A DNA stretch of 64,000 nt. Source: Azoarcus sp. PA01. GTDB taxonomy: Bacteria; Pseudomonadota; Gammaproteobacteria; Burkholderiales; Rhodocyclaceae. This document shows positions 36,754 to 48,962 of this stretch, one piece after another. Both the position numbers and the translations under genes were made by a program. The stretch lies in assembly GCA_001274695.2 (NCBI GenBank), contig LARU01000002.1, forward strand, positions 434,001 to 498,000, written 5' to 3'. The notes beneath the pieces are model-generated. The model saw only the letters and a program-made list of their open reading frames with translations. It did no database searches and was not told the origin of the DNA. Each line of letters starts with the position of its first letter. The first letter of the stretch is position 1.

Positions 36754-37179
36754 CTACTGCACCATCGGCAACCTGAACTCCTCGGCATGCAGCGCGACCT
36801 CCGGCGGGAACGGCTGCGAGCGGCGCGTCACCGGATTCAGGCACACGACGGTGCAGTCCGACGTCGAGCAGACTTCGCCGCTTTCGGTATTGACGATTTC
36901 ATGGCGGAAGCGCACCACTTTTTCGCGCATTTCGAGCACGCCGCTGCGCACGAACACGGTGTCGCCCGGATACAGTTCCTTCTGGTAGCTGATGTTCTGC
37001 TGCACCATCGCCAGATTCACCGCGCCGCTGCGCAACAGCGACGCCGACAGCCCGAGCATCGCGTAGAACTGCCAGCTCGCCGCATCGTGGAACTCCATGT
37101 ACGCGCGGATGTTGATATGCCCCATGTGATCCCGTTGCCATTCATGCACCGTGCCGCGCGCCGTTTCGACCATCGTCAT
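36754..37179 (-). CDS. Acyl-CoA thioesterase (4-hydroxybenzoyl-CoA thioesterase/YbgC-like hotdog fold)
   Basis: A 141-residue hotdog-fold protein with the motif QRDHMGHINIRAYMEFHDAASW, which has the catalytic Asp/His near the N-terminus as in 4HBT-type enzymes. GAGG lies upstream of the ATG at 37179. It converges on the Mut7-C gene. The acyl group is unknown; relation to aromatic thioesters is possible in this organism but not shown. Confidence 0.87.
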   Translation of the reverse strand: MTMVETARGTVHEWQRDHMGHINIRAYMEFHDAASWQFYAMLGLSASLLRSGAVNLAMVQQNISYQKELYPGDTVFVRSGVLEMREKVVRFRHEIVNTESGEVCSTSDCTVVCLNPVTRRSQPFPPEVALHAEEFRLPMVQ

Positions 37180-37367
37180 TGCCGCCTCCTCGTGCCGTCG
37201 CCGTTGTCATCGAGCCGCAACGATAGGGCGTTCGGGCAGGTATCGGCAATACCGGGCAATCGCAGCGCTGCAGCGGTGCGCTCCGTCGCACGGGCGTGGC
37301 GGCCGCCGGCACAGCTGGTCACCCGCCCGTTCGCCGCTACCCGGGAACGGACACCGCACGGTGCCGT

Positions 37368-37623
37368 TATTAACCCGGCAACTGCTGTAAATACCGTTCG
37401 GGCTGAGCCCTTCGACTTCGCTCAGGACAGGCTCGTCGAAGCCCTGGCCAAACACCGTTCGGGCTGAGCTTGTCGAAGCCCTGGCCAAACACCGTTCGGG
37501 CTGAGCTTGTCGAAGCCCTGGCAGCGCCCTTCGACAAGCTCAGGGCGAACGGTTGTACGAGCTCAGGGCGAACGTTTATACAAGCTCAGGGCGAACGGTT
37601 GTATTTAATCGCCGGGTTAATAG
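37368..37623. repeat. 256-bp MITE-like unit with TATTAACCCGGC terminal inverted repeats
   Basis: The unit begins with TATTAACCCGGC (37368-37379) and ends with its reverse complement (37612-37623). Inside is a mosaic of repeats of the GTTCGGGCTGAGC-TTGTCGAAGCCC type in both orientations (37409-37600), able to fold into strong hairpins. A second, shorter copy of the inner repeat lies at 62826-62904, so it is a dispersed genomic repeat. It has no coding capacity. Confidence 0.75.
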
Positions 37624-37665
37624 AATGTCGCGATCATCCCGCCCGGCCAGCTCCGCAGAGATTTC

Positions 37666-38016
37666 ATGATCGGCGCCCTGACGCTACTCCTCGTGTTCCA
37701 GCTCGTCGGCGAAGTGCTGGTGCGCGGGCTCGATGTGCCGATTCCCGGTCCGGTCGTCGGCATGGGCCTGCTGTTCGTCACGTTGATCGTGCGCGGCGGC
37801 CCCGGCGAACAGTTGCGCGGCACTGCGAACGGCGTCCTGCAGCACCTGTCGCTGCTGTTCGTGCCAGCAGGCACCGGCGTCATGCTGCATTTCCAGCGAC
37901 TTGCCGACGAGTGGCTGCCGCTGAGCGTCGCGCTGGTGTTCAGCACGCTGCTGTCGATCGCAGTTACCGCACTGCTGCTGCAAAAGTTGACGCACCGCCG
38001 CGGAGAATCCCGATGA
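37666..38016 (+). CDS. CidA/LrgA family holin-like membrane protein
   Basis: A 116-residue protein with about four transmembrane helices and the LrgA/CidA signature (VPIPGPVVGMGLLFVTL). These pair with LrgB/CidB and are linked to murein hydrolase control or small-organic-acid transport. It overlaps the next gene by 4 nt. The ATG lies just after a repeat unit that may carry the promoter. Confidence 0.9.
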   Translation: MIGALTLLLVFQLVGEVLVRGLDVPIPGPVVGMGLLFVTLIVRGGPGEQLRGTANGVLQHLSLLFVPAGTGVMLHFQRLADEWLPLSVALVFSTLLSIAVTALLLQKLTHRRGESR

Positions 38017-38744
38017 CGCCGGTGCTCGGCGAGATCTGGGTGTATCTGTCGACGACGCCGCTGCTCGGCCTGACGCTGACGCTGCTCGCCTATCAGGCAG
38101 CATCGTGGCTGTACCGCCGCGCGAACCACCATCCCCTGCTGAACCCGGTGATGCTCGCGGTGATCATGCTGGTGCTGGTGCTGAGCGCGACGGAAACGCC
38201 GTACGAAACCTATTTCGACGGCGCGCAGTTCGTGCATTTTCTGCTCGGCCCGGCCACCGTCGCGCTCGCGATCCCGCTCCATGCACAATGGGGGCGCCTG
38301 CGCAGCATGCTGGTGCCGCTGCTCGCGACACTCGCCGCGGGGTCGCTGACCGCGGCGCTGTCGGCGGTCGGCATCGCGGCGCTGCTCGGCGCGAGCCGCG
38401 AGTCGATGATGTCGCTTGCGCCGAAGAGCGTCACGACGCCGATCGCAATGGGAGTCGCGGAGCGTCTCGGCGGCCTGCCGTCGCTCACCGCGGTACTCGT
38501 CATCTGTACCGGCATCCTCGGCGCGATCTGCGCGCGCTATGTCTACCGGATGCTGCGCATCGACGACGATGCGGTGCGCGGCTTCGCGATCGGCATCGCG
38601 TCGCATGGCATCGGCACCGCGCGCGCGTTCCAGGTCAGCGAACAGGCAGGCGCCTTCGCCGCGCTCGGCATGGGGCTCAACGGACTGCTGACCGCCGCTT
38701 CGCTGCCGTGGATCCTGCCATGGGTCGAGCGACTGATGGGCTGA
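38013..38744 (+). CDS. LrgB/CidB family membrane protein
   Basis: A 243-residue polytopic membrane protein with the LrgB signatures (PKSVTTPIAMGVAERLGG and GIASHGIGTARAFQVSEQAGAFA). It forms the usual pair with the upstream CidA/LrgA gene; the ATG overlaps its stop (ATGA). Role: partner in export of murein hydrolase-affecting compounds or of glycolate/pyruvate, as proposed for related plant and bacterial proteins. Malate synthase G nearby makes a glycolate link attractive, but it is only inference. Confidence 0.9.
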   Translation: MTPVLGEIWVYLSTTPLLGLTLTLLAYQAASWLYRRANHHPLLNPVMLAVIMLVLVLSATETPYETYFDGAQFVHFLLGPATVALAIPLHAQWGRLRSMLVPLLATLAAGSLTAALSAVGIAALLGASRESMMSLAPKSVTTPIAMGVAERLGGLPSLTAVLVICTGILGAICARYVYRMLRIDDDAVRGFAIGIASHGIGTARAFQVSEQAGAFAALGMGLNGLLTAASLPWILPWVERLMG

Positions 38745-38818
38745 CCGGTCCCCGGACCGCTTTCCCCTTTCGTTTTTTCCTTCAACCCGATCCGCCCCTG
38801 ACCCCTGGAATCCCCGCC

Positions 38819-40444
38819 TTGAGCACTGCCCTGTACCGCTGGTTCGACCGCAACATTCTGGAGCTGGGCCGCGAGATGCGGCTGTCGTACCTGCCGCCGC
38901 TGATGGTGTATGTCGCGGCCGGCGTATCGGGCCTGACCGGCATCGTCGGCACGTTCTTCGTCAAGGACTACCTCGGCCTGTCGGCGGCTTTTCTCGCCGC
39001 GCTCGGCTTCTGGGCCGGCATTCCGTGGGCGCTGAAGATGCCGCTCGGCCATCTCGTCGACCTGATGTGGCGGCACAAGGCCGGGTTCGTCTATCTGGGC
39101 GCGACGCTGATCGCAGCGAGCCTCGCGATCATGATCGGGCTGATCTCCCGGCCCGACGAGATGCGCGCCGTGATGAGCGCCGAAGCGTGGTTCGTGCTGT
39201 CTGCGCTGCTCGCACCGCTCGGCTACGTGATGCAGGACGCGGTCGCCGACGCGATGACCGTCGAAGCGGTGCCGCGGCTCGACGCCGACGGCGCCCCCTA
39301 CCCGGCCGAAACGATAAAGCTGATGCACACGACAATGCAGATGCTCGGGCGCGTCGCGATCATCGGCGGCACGGTGCTGGTGTCGCTCGCGAACGTCGCG
39401 ATGTTCCAGGGCGCCGAAACCCTGCCCGAGTCCGCAAAAGTCGCGATCTACGTGCGCATCTACGAGCTCGCGCTGGTGATCCCGCTGCTGTCGATCAGCG
39501 GCGTGCTGCTCGCCGGCGTGCTTAAGCGGCGCGAGGCGCGGCGCCTCGAGTCGCTCGGCCACAGCACCGCGGAAGTCGATCGCCTGGTGCACGAGCCGCA
39601 GGAAAAAACTGCGCCGAACTGGTGGATCCTTGGCGGCAGCGCGGTGTTCGTCGCGCTCACGCTCGGCGTCGGGCTGTCGGGCATGGCGTACGGCCAGGAG
39701 CTGATCTTCGCATCGTCGTTTGCGATCATCGGCGTGATGATCGCGAAGCTGCTGCGCGAACTCGCCCCGGAGGCGGCGCGCACGCTGCTCGGCACCGTCA
39801 TCGTGATCTTCGTCTTTCGCGCGATGCCGACGCCGGGAGCCGGTGCGAGCTGGTGGATGATCGATGTGCTCGGCTTCGACCAGAGCTTCCTGTCGCGCCT
39901 CGACCTGATCACGAGCACGCTGACGCTCGCCGGCCTGTTCCTGTTCCGCCGCTTCATGGCCGAAAAATCGATCGCCCAGATCGTCATCGTGCTGACGCTG
40001 GCCGCGACGCTGCTGTCCGCCCCGATCGTCGGCATGTTCTACGGCCTGCACGAATGGACCGCGCGGCTCACCGGCGGACTCATCGACGCGCGCTTCATCG
40101 CGATCGCGAACACTGCGCTCGAGTCGCCGCTCGGGCAGGTGTCGATGGTGCCGATGCTCGCGTGGATCGCGAATTCGGCCCCTTCGCATCTGAAGGCGAC
40201 GTTCTTCGCGGTGATGGCATCATTCACGAACCTTGCGTTGTCGGCGGCGCAGCTCGGCACGAAATACCTGAACGAGATTTTCACCGTCAGCCGCGAAGTG
40301 CGGGATCCGGCCAGCGGCGCCGTGACAATGCCTGCCGATTATTCCGAACTCGGCGTGCTGCTGATCACCGTCACGCTGCTGGGATTGTCGCTGCCGCTGC
40401 TGGCGATCGCGGTGACGCGGCTGTTCGGGCTGCGCAGCGCCTGA
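38819..40444 (+). CDS. Large polytopic membrane transporter (MFS/BT1-like)
   Basis: A 541-residue protein with about 12 hydrophobic segments. The first half has a gap of charged residues near 90-110, and a cytoplasmic linker (KRREARRLESLGHSTAEVDRLVHEPQEK) separates two halves, as in MFS transporters. Similarity to folate-biopterin transporters is suspected but not certain. No ATG exists in a suitable position; the TTG at 38819 is the best start in the frame, with no strong ribosome-binding site. Substrate unknown. Confidence 0.65.
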   Translation: MSTALYRWFDRNILELGREMRLSYLPPLMVYVAAGVSGLTGIVGTFFVKDYLGLSAAFLAALGFWAGIPWALKMPLGHLVDLMWRHKAGFVYLGATLIAASLAIMIGLISRPDEMRAVMSAEAWFVLSALLAPLGYVMQDAVADAMTVEAVPRLDADGAPYPAETIKLMHTTMQMLGRVAIIGGTVLVSLANVAMFQGAETLPESAKVAIYVRIYELALVIPLLSISGVLLAGVLKRREARRLESLGHSTAEVDRLVHEPQEKTAPNWWILGGSAVFVALTLGVGLSGMAYGQELIFASSFAIIGVMIAKLLRELAPEAARTLLGTVIVIFVFRAMPTPGAGASWWMIDVLGFDQSFLSRLDLITSTLTLAGLFLFRRFMAEKSIAQIVIVLTLAATLLSAPIVGMFYGLHEWTARLTGGLIDARFIAIANTALESPLGQVSMVPMLAWIANSAPSHLKATFFAVMASFTNLALSAAQLGTKYLNEIFTVSREVRDPASGAVTMPADYSELGVLLITVTLLGLSLPLLAIAVTRLFGLRSA

Positions 40445-40527
40445 ACGGGCCTGTCCGACCTGCAGGCGTTGCACCCGCGGCGCGACAGGCGGAAACTCTG
40501 GTCAAACGACAACGGGAGGACAGCGCC

Positions 40528-42579
40528 ATGACACCGACCTCGGTACACGACATCCGCAACGTCGCCCTGCTCGGCCATTCCGGCGGCGGCAAGACGACTC
40601 TGCTCGAAGCGCTGCTCGCCGCCTCGGGGACGATCGGTGCGGCCGGCAGCATCGAACGCGGCGACACCGTCAGCGACTTCGACGCACAGGAAAAGGCGAT
40701 GGGCCATTCCCTTGCGACGTCGATTGCGCACTTCGAATGGGCCGGGCACTGGGTCAACATGCTCGACACCCCGGGCTTGCCGGATCTCGCCGGGCGCGCG
40801 CTGTCGGCGCTGCCCGCAGTCGAGACGGCGGCAGTCGTCGTCAGCGCGCAGGCAGGCATCGAAAGCGGCACCCGCCGCATGATGGATGCCGCGGCCGACA
40901 AGTGCCGCCTGGTGGTCGTATCGAAGATCGACGCCGCGAGCACTGCCGACCTCACGGCGCTGATGGAGAAGCTGACGGCGACTTTTGGTCGCGAATGCCT
41001 GCCCGTCAACCTGCCGGCCGCCGACCGTGCCCGGGTCATCGACTGCTTTTTCGCGCCCGACCACGCTGCCGAAACCGCATTTTTGTCGGTCGCCGCAGCG
41101 CACGAGGCGATCATTGACCAGGTCGTCGAACTCGACGAAGCGCTGATGGCAAGCTATCTCGAGCAGGGTGAATCGCTCGACCCCGAGCAGCTTCACGCGC
41201 CGTTCGAACAGGCGCTGCGCGAAGGCCACCTGATTCCGGTGTGCTTCGTATCAGCGCGTACCGGCGCCGGGGTGAACGAACTGCTCGACATTCTCGGCCG
41301 CCTGATGCCGGACCCGACCGAAGGCAATCCGCCCCGCTTCCTCAAAGGAGAAGGCAGTCAGGCGCAGCCGGTCGAAGTCGCGCCGGACCCGGCCCGCCAC
41401 GTTATCGCGCATGTGTTCCAGGTCGCGAACGATCCGTATCGCGGCAAGCTCGGGCTGTTCCGCATCCACCAGGGGACGCTCGGCCCGAACACCCAGCTCT
41501 ATATCGGCGACAGCCGCAAGAGCTTCAAAGTGGCCCACTTGCTGCGCCTGCAGGGCAAGAACCAGGTCGAGACGCCGGTCGGCGTGCCGGGCGACATCTG
41601 CGCCGTCGCGCGCGTCGACGACATCCACTCCGACGCCGTGCTGCACGACTCGCACGACGAAGACACCTACCATCTCGCTGCGCCGCGCTATCCGCAGCCG
41701 GTGTTCGGGCTCGCGCTGATCACCAAAAAACATGGCGACGAACAGAAACTGGCCGAAGCGCTGGTGCGGCTCGTCGACGAGGATCCGTGCCTGGAAGTGG
41801 GGTTCGATCACCAGGCCCGCCAAACGGTGATCCGGGGGCTCGGAGAACTGCATCTGAAGATCGTGCTGGAGCAGTTGCGCACGCGCTGGAACCTGCAGCT
41901 CGACACCGCGACACCCACGGTGCCGTATCGCGAAACCATCGCCGGCACCGCGGAGGCACGCTACCGCCACAAGAAGCAGAGCGGCGGCGCCGGCCAGTTC
42001 GGCGAGGTCGCGCTGCGCGTCGAAGCGCTGCCGCGCGGCTCCGGCATCGAACTCGGCAACGAGGTCAAAGGAGGCGCGATCCCGACGAACTTCCTCCCGG
42101 CAGTCGAGAAAGGCGTGCGCCAGGCGCTCACCGAAGGGGCGTTGTCCGGTTTCCCGGTGCAGGACGTGCGCGTCGTGCTGACCGACGGCAAGCACCATGC
42201 GGTGGATTCGAACGAAATCTCGTTCGTCACCGCCGGGCGTCACGCGACGCTCGAAGCGCTGCTCGCGGCGCGGCCGATCGTGCTCGAACCGCTGGTCACG
42301 GTCACGGTGAAAATCGAGGACAGCCATTTCGGCGACATCACCGCCGAGTTCGCTGCACGGCGAGGCCGGCTCACCGCCACCGAGAGCCCAGCGAGCGGGT
42401 GGACAGTGCTCACCGCGACCGTGCCGATGGCCGAGATGGAAGGCTTCGAGGCGCGGCTCAAAGCGATCTGCGCCGGCGAGAGCGAATTCGTGCTTGCGGC
42501 GAGCGGCCACGAGCCCGCGCCGCAGGAGGTGCAGCAGCGTCTCGCGAAGCTCCATGCCGAGCGAAGTTCCGGCCAATAG
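40528..42579 (+). CDS. Elongation factor G-like paralogue
   Basis: A 683-residue EF-G family GTPase, shorter than canonical EF-G (about 700). It has G1 GHSGGGKTT (residues 16-24), G3 DTPG (80-83) and the domain IV/V parts (YRHKKQSGGAGQFGEVALRVE). The G4 motif is SKID (132-135) rather than NKxD, and effector-loop residues differ, as in EF-G-2-type proteins of uncertain role. A GGGAGGA stands before the ATG at 40528. There is no ribosomal gene next to it, which argues against it being the main EF-G. Confidence 0.88.
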   Translation: MTPTSVHDIRNVALLGHSGGGKTTLLEALLAASGTIGAAGSIERGDTVSDFDAQEKAMGHSLATSIAHFEWAGHWVNMLDTPGLPDLAGRALSALPAVETAAVVVSAQAGIESGTRRMMDAAADKCRLVVVSKIDAASTADLTALMEKLTATFGRECLPVNLPAADRARVIDCFFAPDHAAETAFLSVAAAHEAIIDQVVELDEALMASYLEQGESLDPEQLHAPFEQALREGHLIPVCFVSARTGAGVNELLDILGRLMPDPTEGNPPRFLKGEGSQAQPVEVAPDPARHVIAHVFQVANDPYRGKLGLFRIHQGTLGPNTQLYIGDSRKSFKVAHLLRLQGKNQVETPVGVPGDICAVARVDDIHSDAVLHDSHDEDTYHLAAPRYPQPVFGLALITKKHGDEQKLAEALVRLVDEDPCLEVGFDHQARQTVIRGLGELHLKIVLEQLRTRWNLQLDTATPTVPYRETIAGTAEARYRHKKQSGGAGQFGEVALRVEALPRGSGIELGNEVKGGAIPTNFLPAVEKGVRQALTEGALSGFPVQDVRVVLTDGKHHAVDSNEISFVTAGRHATLEALLAARPIVLEPLVTVTVKIEDSHFGDITAEFAARRGRLTATESPASGWTVLTATVPMAEMEGFEARLKAICAGESEFVLAASGHEPAPQEVQQRLAKLHAERSSGQ

Positions 42580-42683
42580 CACAGGACGCCTCCCGCACCG
42601 GGAGAACCATGCGCCGGGGGGACGCCACACTCTCCCGCCGCATGCGCTCCCTGTTGCGCTCACCCGGAACCTCGGCTGGAACA

Positions 42684-42944
42684 ATGAAACTGACTGAACA
42701 ACAGCGGGTCTACTGGCGCCGCACCCTGCTGCTCACGGTAGCGCTGCTGTCCGTCTGGTTCCTTGTCACGTTCGGAGCGGGTTACTTCGCCGACGAACTC
42801 AACCGGTACTCCTTCTTGGGCTTCCCTCTCGGTTTCTACATCTTTGCCCAGGGATCGCTGCTGACCTACCTGGTCATCATCGCGATCTATGTCCATGTGA
42901 TGAATCGCCTCGACCGCCGCCACGGGGTCGGCGAACGCCGGTAG
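42684..42944 (+). CDS. DUF4212 small membrane protein, orphan
   Basis: An 86-residue protein with two transmembrane helices (TLLLTVALLSVWFLVTFGAGY and FIFAQGSLLTYLVIIAIYV-like). It matches the DUF4212 pattern with FLGFPLGFYIFAQG in the middle. These proteins usually precede a sodium:solute symporter (ActP/SSS-type) as a small partner. Here no symporter follows; a terminator and icd come next. The upstream in-frame ATG at 42609 is less likely. Confidence 0.85.
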   Translation: MKLTEQQRVYWRRTLLLTVALLSVWFLVTFGAGYFADELNRYSFLGFPLGFYIFAQGSLLTYLVIIAIYVHVMNRLDRRHGVGERR

Positions 42945-42983
42945 GCGAACCTCCCGGGGGACGGCGCCCCGTCCGCTGTAACG

Positions 42984-43006
42984 CAAAAAGCCCCCTTTCG
43001 GGGGCT
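42984..43006 (-). terminator. Rho-independent terminator for icd and DUF4212 gene
   Basis: An AGCCCCC/GGGGGCT stem with a short loop, followed on the minus strand by TTTTT. It lies 26 nt after the icd stop and is bidirectional in effect, also 40 nt after the DUF4212 stop. Confidence 0.85.
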
Positions 43007-43031
43007 GCGAGGTGTGTCCACTGACCGCGAG

Positions 43032-44276
43032 TTACATGCGCGCGATCATCGCGTCGCCAAACGCCGAGCAGGACACTTCCTGGGCGCCTTCCATCAGGCG
43101 CGCGAAGTCGTAGGTCACGACCTTGTCGCCGATGGCGGCTTCCATGCCTTTGATGACGAGATCGGCCGCTTCCGTCCACTTCATGAAACGCAGCATCATC
43201 TCGGCGGACAGGATCAGCGAACCCGGGTTGACCTTGTCCAGGCCGGCGTATTTCGGCGCCGTGCCGTGCGTCGCTTCGAAGCACGCGTACTGATCGGAAA
43301 TGTTCGCGCCCGGCGCGATGCCGATGCCGCCGACCTGCGCAGCCAGCGCGTCGGAGATGTAGTCGCCGTTCAGGTTCGTCGTCGCGATCACGTCGTACTC
43401 GGCCGGACGCAGCAGGATCTGCTGCAGGAAAGCGTCGGCGATCGAGTCCTTGACAACGATTTCGCGCCCGGTGTTCGGGTTCTTGAACTTGCACCACGGG
43501 CCGCCGTCGATCGGCTGCGCGCCGAATTCCTGCTGCGCCAGCTCGTAAGCGACGTCACGGAACAGGCCTTCGGTGAACTTCATGATGTTGCCCTTGTGCA
43601 CGATCGTCAGCGACTTGCGGTCGTTTTCGATCACGTACTTGAGCGCGGCACGCACCAGCCGCTGCGTGCCTTCGACCGAAACCGGCTTGATGCCGATGCC
43701 GGACGTTTCCGGGAAGCGGATCTTCTTGACGCCCATCTCGTTCTGCAGGAACGCGATGACTTTCCTGACCTGCTCCGAGTTTGCCTGCCATTCGATGCCG
43801 GCGTAGATGTCCTCGGTGTTCTCGCGGAAGATCACCATGTTGGTCAGTTCCGGGTTCTTCAGCGGCGAAGGCACGCCCTTGAAGTACTGGATCGGACGCA
43901 CACACTGGTAGAGGTCGAGTTCCTGACGCAGCGCGACGTTCAGCGAGCGGATGCCGCCGCCGACCGGCGTCGTCATCGGGCCCTTGATCGACACCGAGTA
44001 TTCCTTGAGCGCGTCGAAAGTTTCCTTCGGCAGCCACTCGTCCGGGCCGTAGACCTGAGTGGATTTCTCGCCGGCATAGACTTCCATCCAGTGGATTTTT
44101 CTCTGGCCGGCATAGGCTTTCTGGACTGCCGCATCGATGACCTTGATCATCACCGGCGTGATGTCTACGCCGATGCCGTCGCCTTCGATGAACGGGATGA
44201 TCGGATTATCGGGGATGGGCTGGCCAGGAATGATTTTCTGACCGGCGGCCGGGACCGTGATGTGAGATGTGCTCAT
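43032..44276 (-). CDS. icd: Isocitrate dehydrogenase (NADP, dimeric type)
   Basis: A 414-residue isocitrate dehydrogenase that converts isocitrate to 2-oxoglutarate with NADP. Recognised motifs: [15 protein letters not shown] near the N-terminus, the substrate loop with the phosphorylatable Ser ([23 protein letters not shown]), and [25 protein letters not shown]. The Ser-bearing loop is what AceK phosphorylates. ATG at 44276; the upstream in-frame extension has no homology. It lies next to a monomeric IDH gene and upstream of aceK. Confidence 0.96.
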   Translation of the reverse strand: MSTSHITVPAAGQKIIPGQPIPDNPIIPFIEGDGIGVDITPVMIKVIDAAVQKAYAGQRKIHWMEVYAGEKSTQVYGPDEWLPKETFDALKEYSVSIKGPMTTPVGGGIRSLNVALRQELDLYQCVRPIQYFKGVPSPLKNPELTNMVIFRENTEDIYAGIEWQANSEQVRKVIAFLQNEMGVKKIRFPETSGIGIKPVSVEGTQRLVRAALKYVIENDRKSLTIVHKGNIMKFTEGLFRDVAYELAQQEFGAQPIDGGPWCKFKNPNTGREIVVKDSIADAFLQQILLRPAEYDVIATTNLNGDYISDALAAQVGGIGIAPGANISDQYACFEATHGTAPKYAGLDKVNPGSLILSAEMMLRFMKWTEAADLVIKGMEAAIGDKVVTYDFARLMEGAQEVSCSAFGDAMIARM

Positions 44277-44505
44277 GCCTACTCCCTCTAGGTGGACTCG
44301 ATTCGATTGACTCAGCGTTGCACTGAAAACCTTCGACTGGCAGCTTGGGGAATCACCGCACGCGGGCGCCCCGGGGACGACGTATGCGGATGATGCTCCT
44401 CCCCCACTCCGGATATCAATTATGGCGCAAAACCCCGGCACCTTCCTTTCGGCGCCAGGATTTCCGCCTGCGCGCGCCCCTTGCGCGGCGCGCGCTTCGC
44501 GATGC

Positions 44506-47174
<2,669 letters not shown>

Positions 47175-48950
47175 ATGGACGCACCCGTCGGGGAAAACCC
47201 GGTCGCCCAATCGATCGCCCAGGCGATGATCGAAGGCTTCAACAAGCATTACCGGATCTTCCGCGAGACTTCGCGCCGCGCCAAGGAAAGCTTCGAGGCG
47301 GCCGACTGGCAGGCGCAGATCGACGCGGTGCGCGAGCGGGTGCAGTTCTACGACGACCGCGTCGATGAGGCGGTGCGGCGGCTGCACGAGGAGTTCGACG
47401 CCGACTCGCTCGACGACAGCACCTGGCAGCAGCTCAAGCTCCAGTACATCGGCATCCTGATGCGGCACAAGCAGCCGGAGCTGGCGGAGACTTTCTTCAA
47501 TTCGGTGTGCTGCAAGATCCTGCACCGCACGTATTTCAACAACGACTACCTGTTCGCGCGTCCCGCCGTCTCGACCGAATACATCGAATCCTATCCGCCG
47601 GTCTACAGCAGCTATTACCCGCAGGACGAAGGCTTGCGCACCACGGTGCGGCGGATCATCGAGGATTTCGACTGGCAGCGCCCGTTCGCGGATCTCGATC
47701 GCGACATCGACTACATCCTGCGCGCCGTGCATGAACACCTCGGCGCGTGGCCCGACATGGAAGTCAATTGCCAGATCCAGGTGCTGTACTCGGCGTTCTA
47801 CCGCAACAAGACCGCCTACATCATCGGCAAGGCGATCAACGGCTACCAGGAATATCCGTTCGCGCTGGCCGTGCGGCACAACCCCGCAGGCCGGCTCGAG
47901 GCCGACACGATCCTGCTCGACCCGTGGCGCATCTCGGTGCTGTTCTCGCTGTCGCGCGCGTATTTTCTCGTCGATATGGAAGTGCCGTCCGGCTACGTCC
48001 ACTTCCTGCGCTCGATCATGCCGAACAAGCACCGTTCCGAGCTCTATACGATGCTCGGGCTCGGCAAGCAGGGCAAGACGATGTTTTTCCGCGACCTCAT
48101 CGCCCACCTGCGCCACTCGAACGACCAGTTCATCGTCGCGCCCGGCATCCGCGGCCTCGTGATGCTGGTGTTCACGCTGCCGTCCTACCCGTACGTGTTC
48201 AAGGTCATCAAGGACGTGTTCGGCGCGTCGAAAAACATGGACCGCGCGACCGTCAAGCGCAAGTACCTGATGGTGAAGCAGGTCGACCGCGTCGGGCGGC
48301 TGGCCGACACGCTCGAGTTCTCGTACGCCGCGCTGCCGCTGTCGCGCTTCCACCCCGAACTGCTCGACGAGTTGCGCGCGCTCGCGCCGTCGGCGTTCGA
48401 GATCGAAGGCGATTCGGTGATCATCAAGCACCTCTACATCGAACGCCGCATGACGCCGCTGAACATCTACCTCGAGCGCGCGGACGACGACCAGGTCGAA
48501 TACGCGGTGCGCGAATACGGCAACGCGATCCGCGAGCTGGCGACGGCCAACATCTTTCCCGGCGACATGCTGTGGAAAAACTTCGGCATCACCCGTTACG
48601 GTCGCGTCGTGTTCTACGACTACGACGAGATCGAGTACATGACCGCGATGAACTTTCGCAGAATCCCCCCGGCACCGTACCCGGAGATGGAGATGGCGGC
48701 GGAGCCGTGGTATTCCGCAGGTCCGATGGACGTCTTTCCGGAAGAATTCGCGACGTTCCTGCTCGGCGCCCCGCGCGTGCGCAAGGCTTTCCTCCAGCAC
48801 CACCGCGACCTGCTCGATGCCAAGTTCTGGCAGGACGTGCAGGCCTCGATCCGCAAGGGTTACCTCGAGGATTTCTTCCCGTATCCGACCGAACTGCGTT
48901 TTTGCAACCTGCGGAACAACAAGCGCGCCCGCGCAGACCAGGCGGCCTGA
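47175..48950 (+). CDS. aceK: Isocitrate dehydrogenase kinase/phosphatase AceK
   Basis: AceK phosphorylates and dephosphorylates Icd to divert carbon into the glyoxylate bypass during growth on C2 compounds. The 591-residue protein begins VGENPVAQSIAQAMIEGF and has kinase-like motifs: the FKVIKD lysine region, DMLWKNFGITR, and YDYDEIEYM with catalytic acidic residues. Usual length is about 580. The ATG at 47175 follows GAGGA. Being next to icd and close to malate synthase, it belongs to the same carbon branch-point. Confidence 0.96.
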   Translation: MDAPVGENPVAQSIAQAMIEGFNKHYRIFRETSRRAKESFEAADWQAQIDAVRERVQFYDDRVDEAVRRLHEEFDADSLDDSTWQQLKLQYIGILMRHKQPELAETFFNSVCCKILHRTYFNNDYLFARPAVSTEYIESYPPVYSSYYPQDEGLRTTVRRIIEDFDWQRPFADLDRDIDYILRAVHEHLGAWPDMEVNCQIQVLYSAFYRNKTAYIIGKAINGYQEYPFALAVRHNPAGRLEADTILLDPWRISVLFSLSRAYFLVDMEVPSGYVHFLRSIMPNKHRSELYTMLGLGKQGKTMFFRDLIAHLRHSNDQFIVAPGIRGLVMLVFTLPSYPYVFKVIKDVFGASKNMDRATVKRKYLMVKQVDRVGRLADTLEFSYAALPLSRFHPELLDELRALAPSAFEIEGDSVIIKHLYIERRMTPLNIYLERADDDQVEYAVREYGNAIRELATANIFPGDMLWKNFGITRYGRVVFYDYDEIEYMTAMNFRRIPPAPYPEMEMAAEPWYSAGPMDVFPEEFATFLLGAPRVRKAFLQHHRDLLDAKFWQDVQASIRKGYLEDFFPYPTELRFCNLRNNKRARADQAA

Positions 48951-48962
48951 CCGGCAGCCGGC

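Noticed and set aside
37409..37600. Repeated GTTCGGGCTGAGC units considered as a CRISPR array
   Set aside because: Units occur in both orientations, spacers are irregular or missing, and no cas genes are present. The terminal inverted repeats point to a mobile or palindromic repeat unit.
39622..40444. Alternative frame running from the transporter into the EF-G paralogue
   Set aside because: The part before 40528 is an Arg-rich shadow of the transporter. GGGAGGA and the G1 motif define the real start of the EF-G-like gene.
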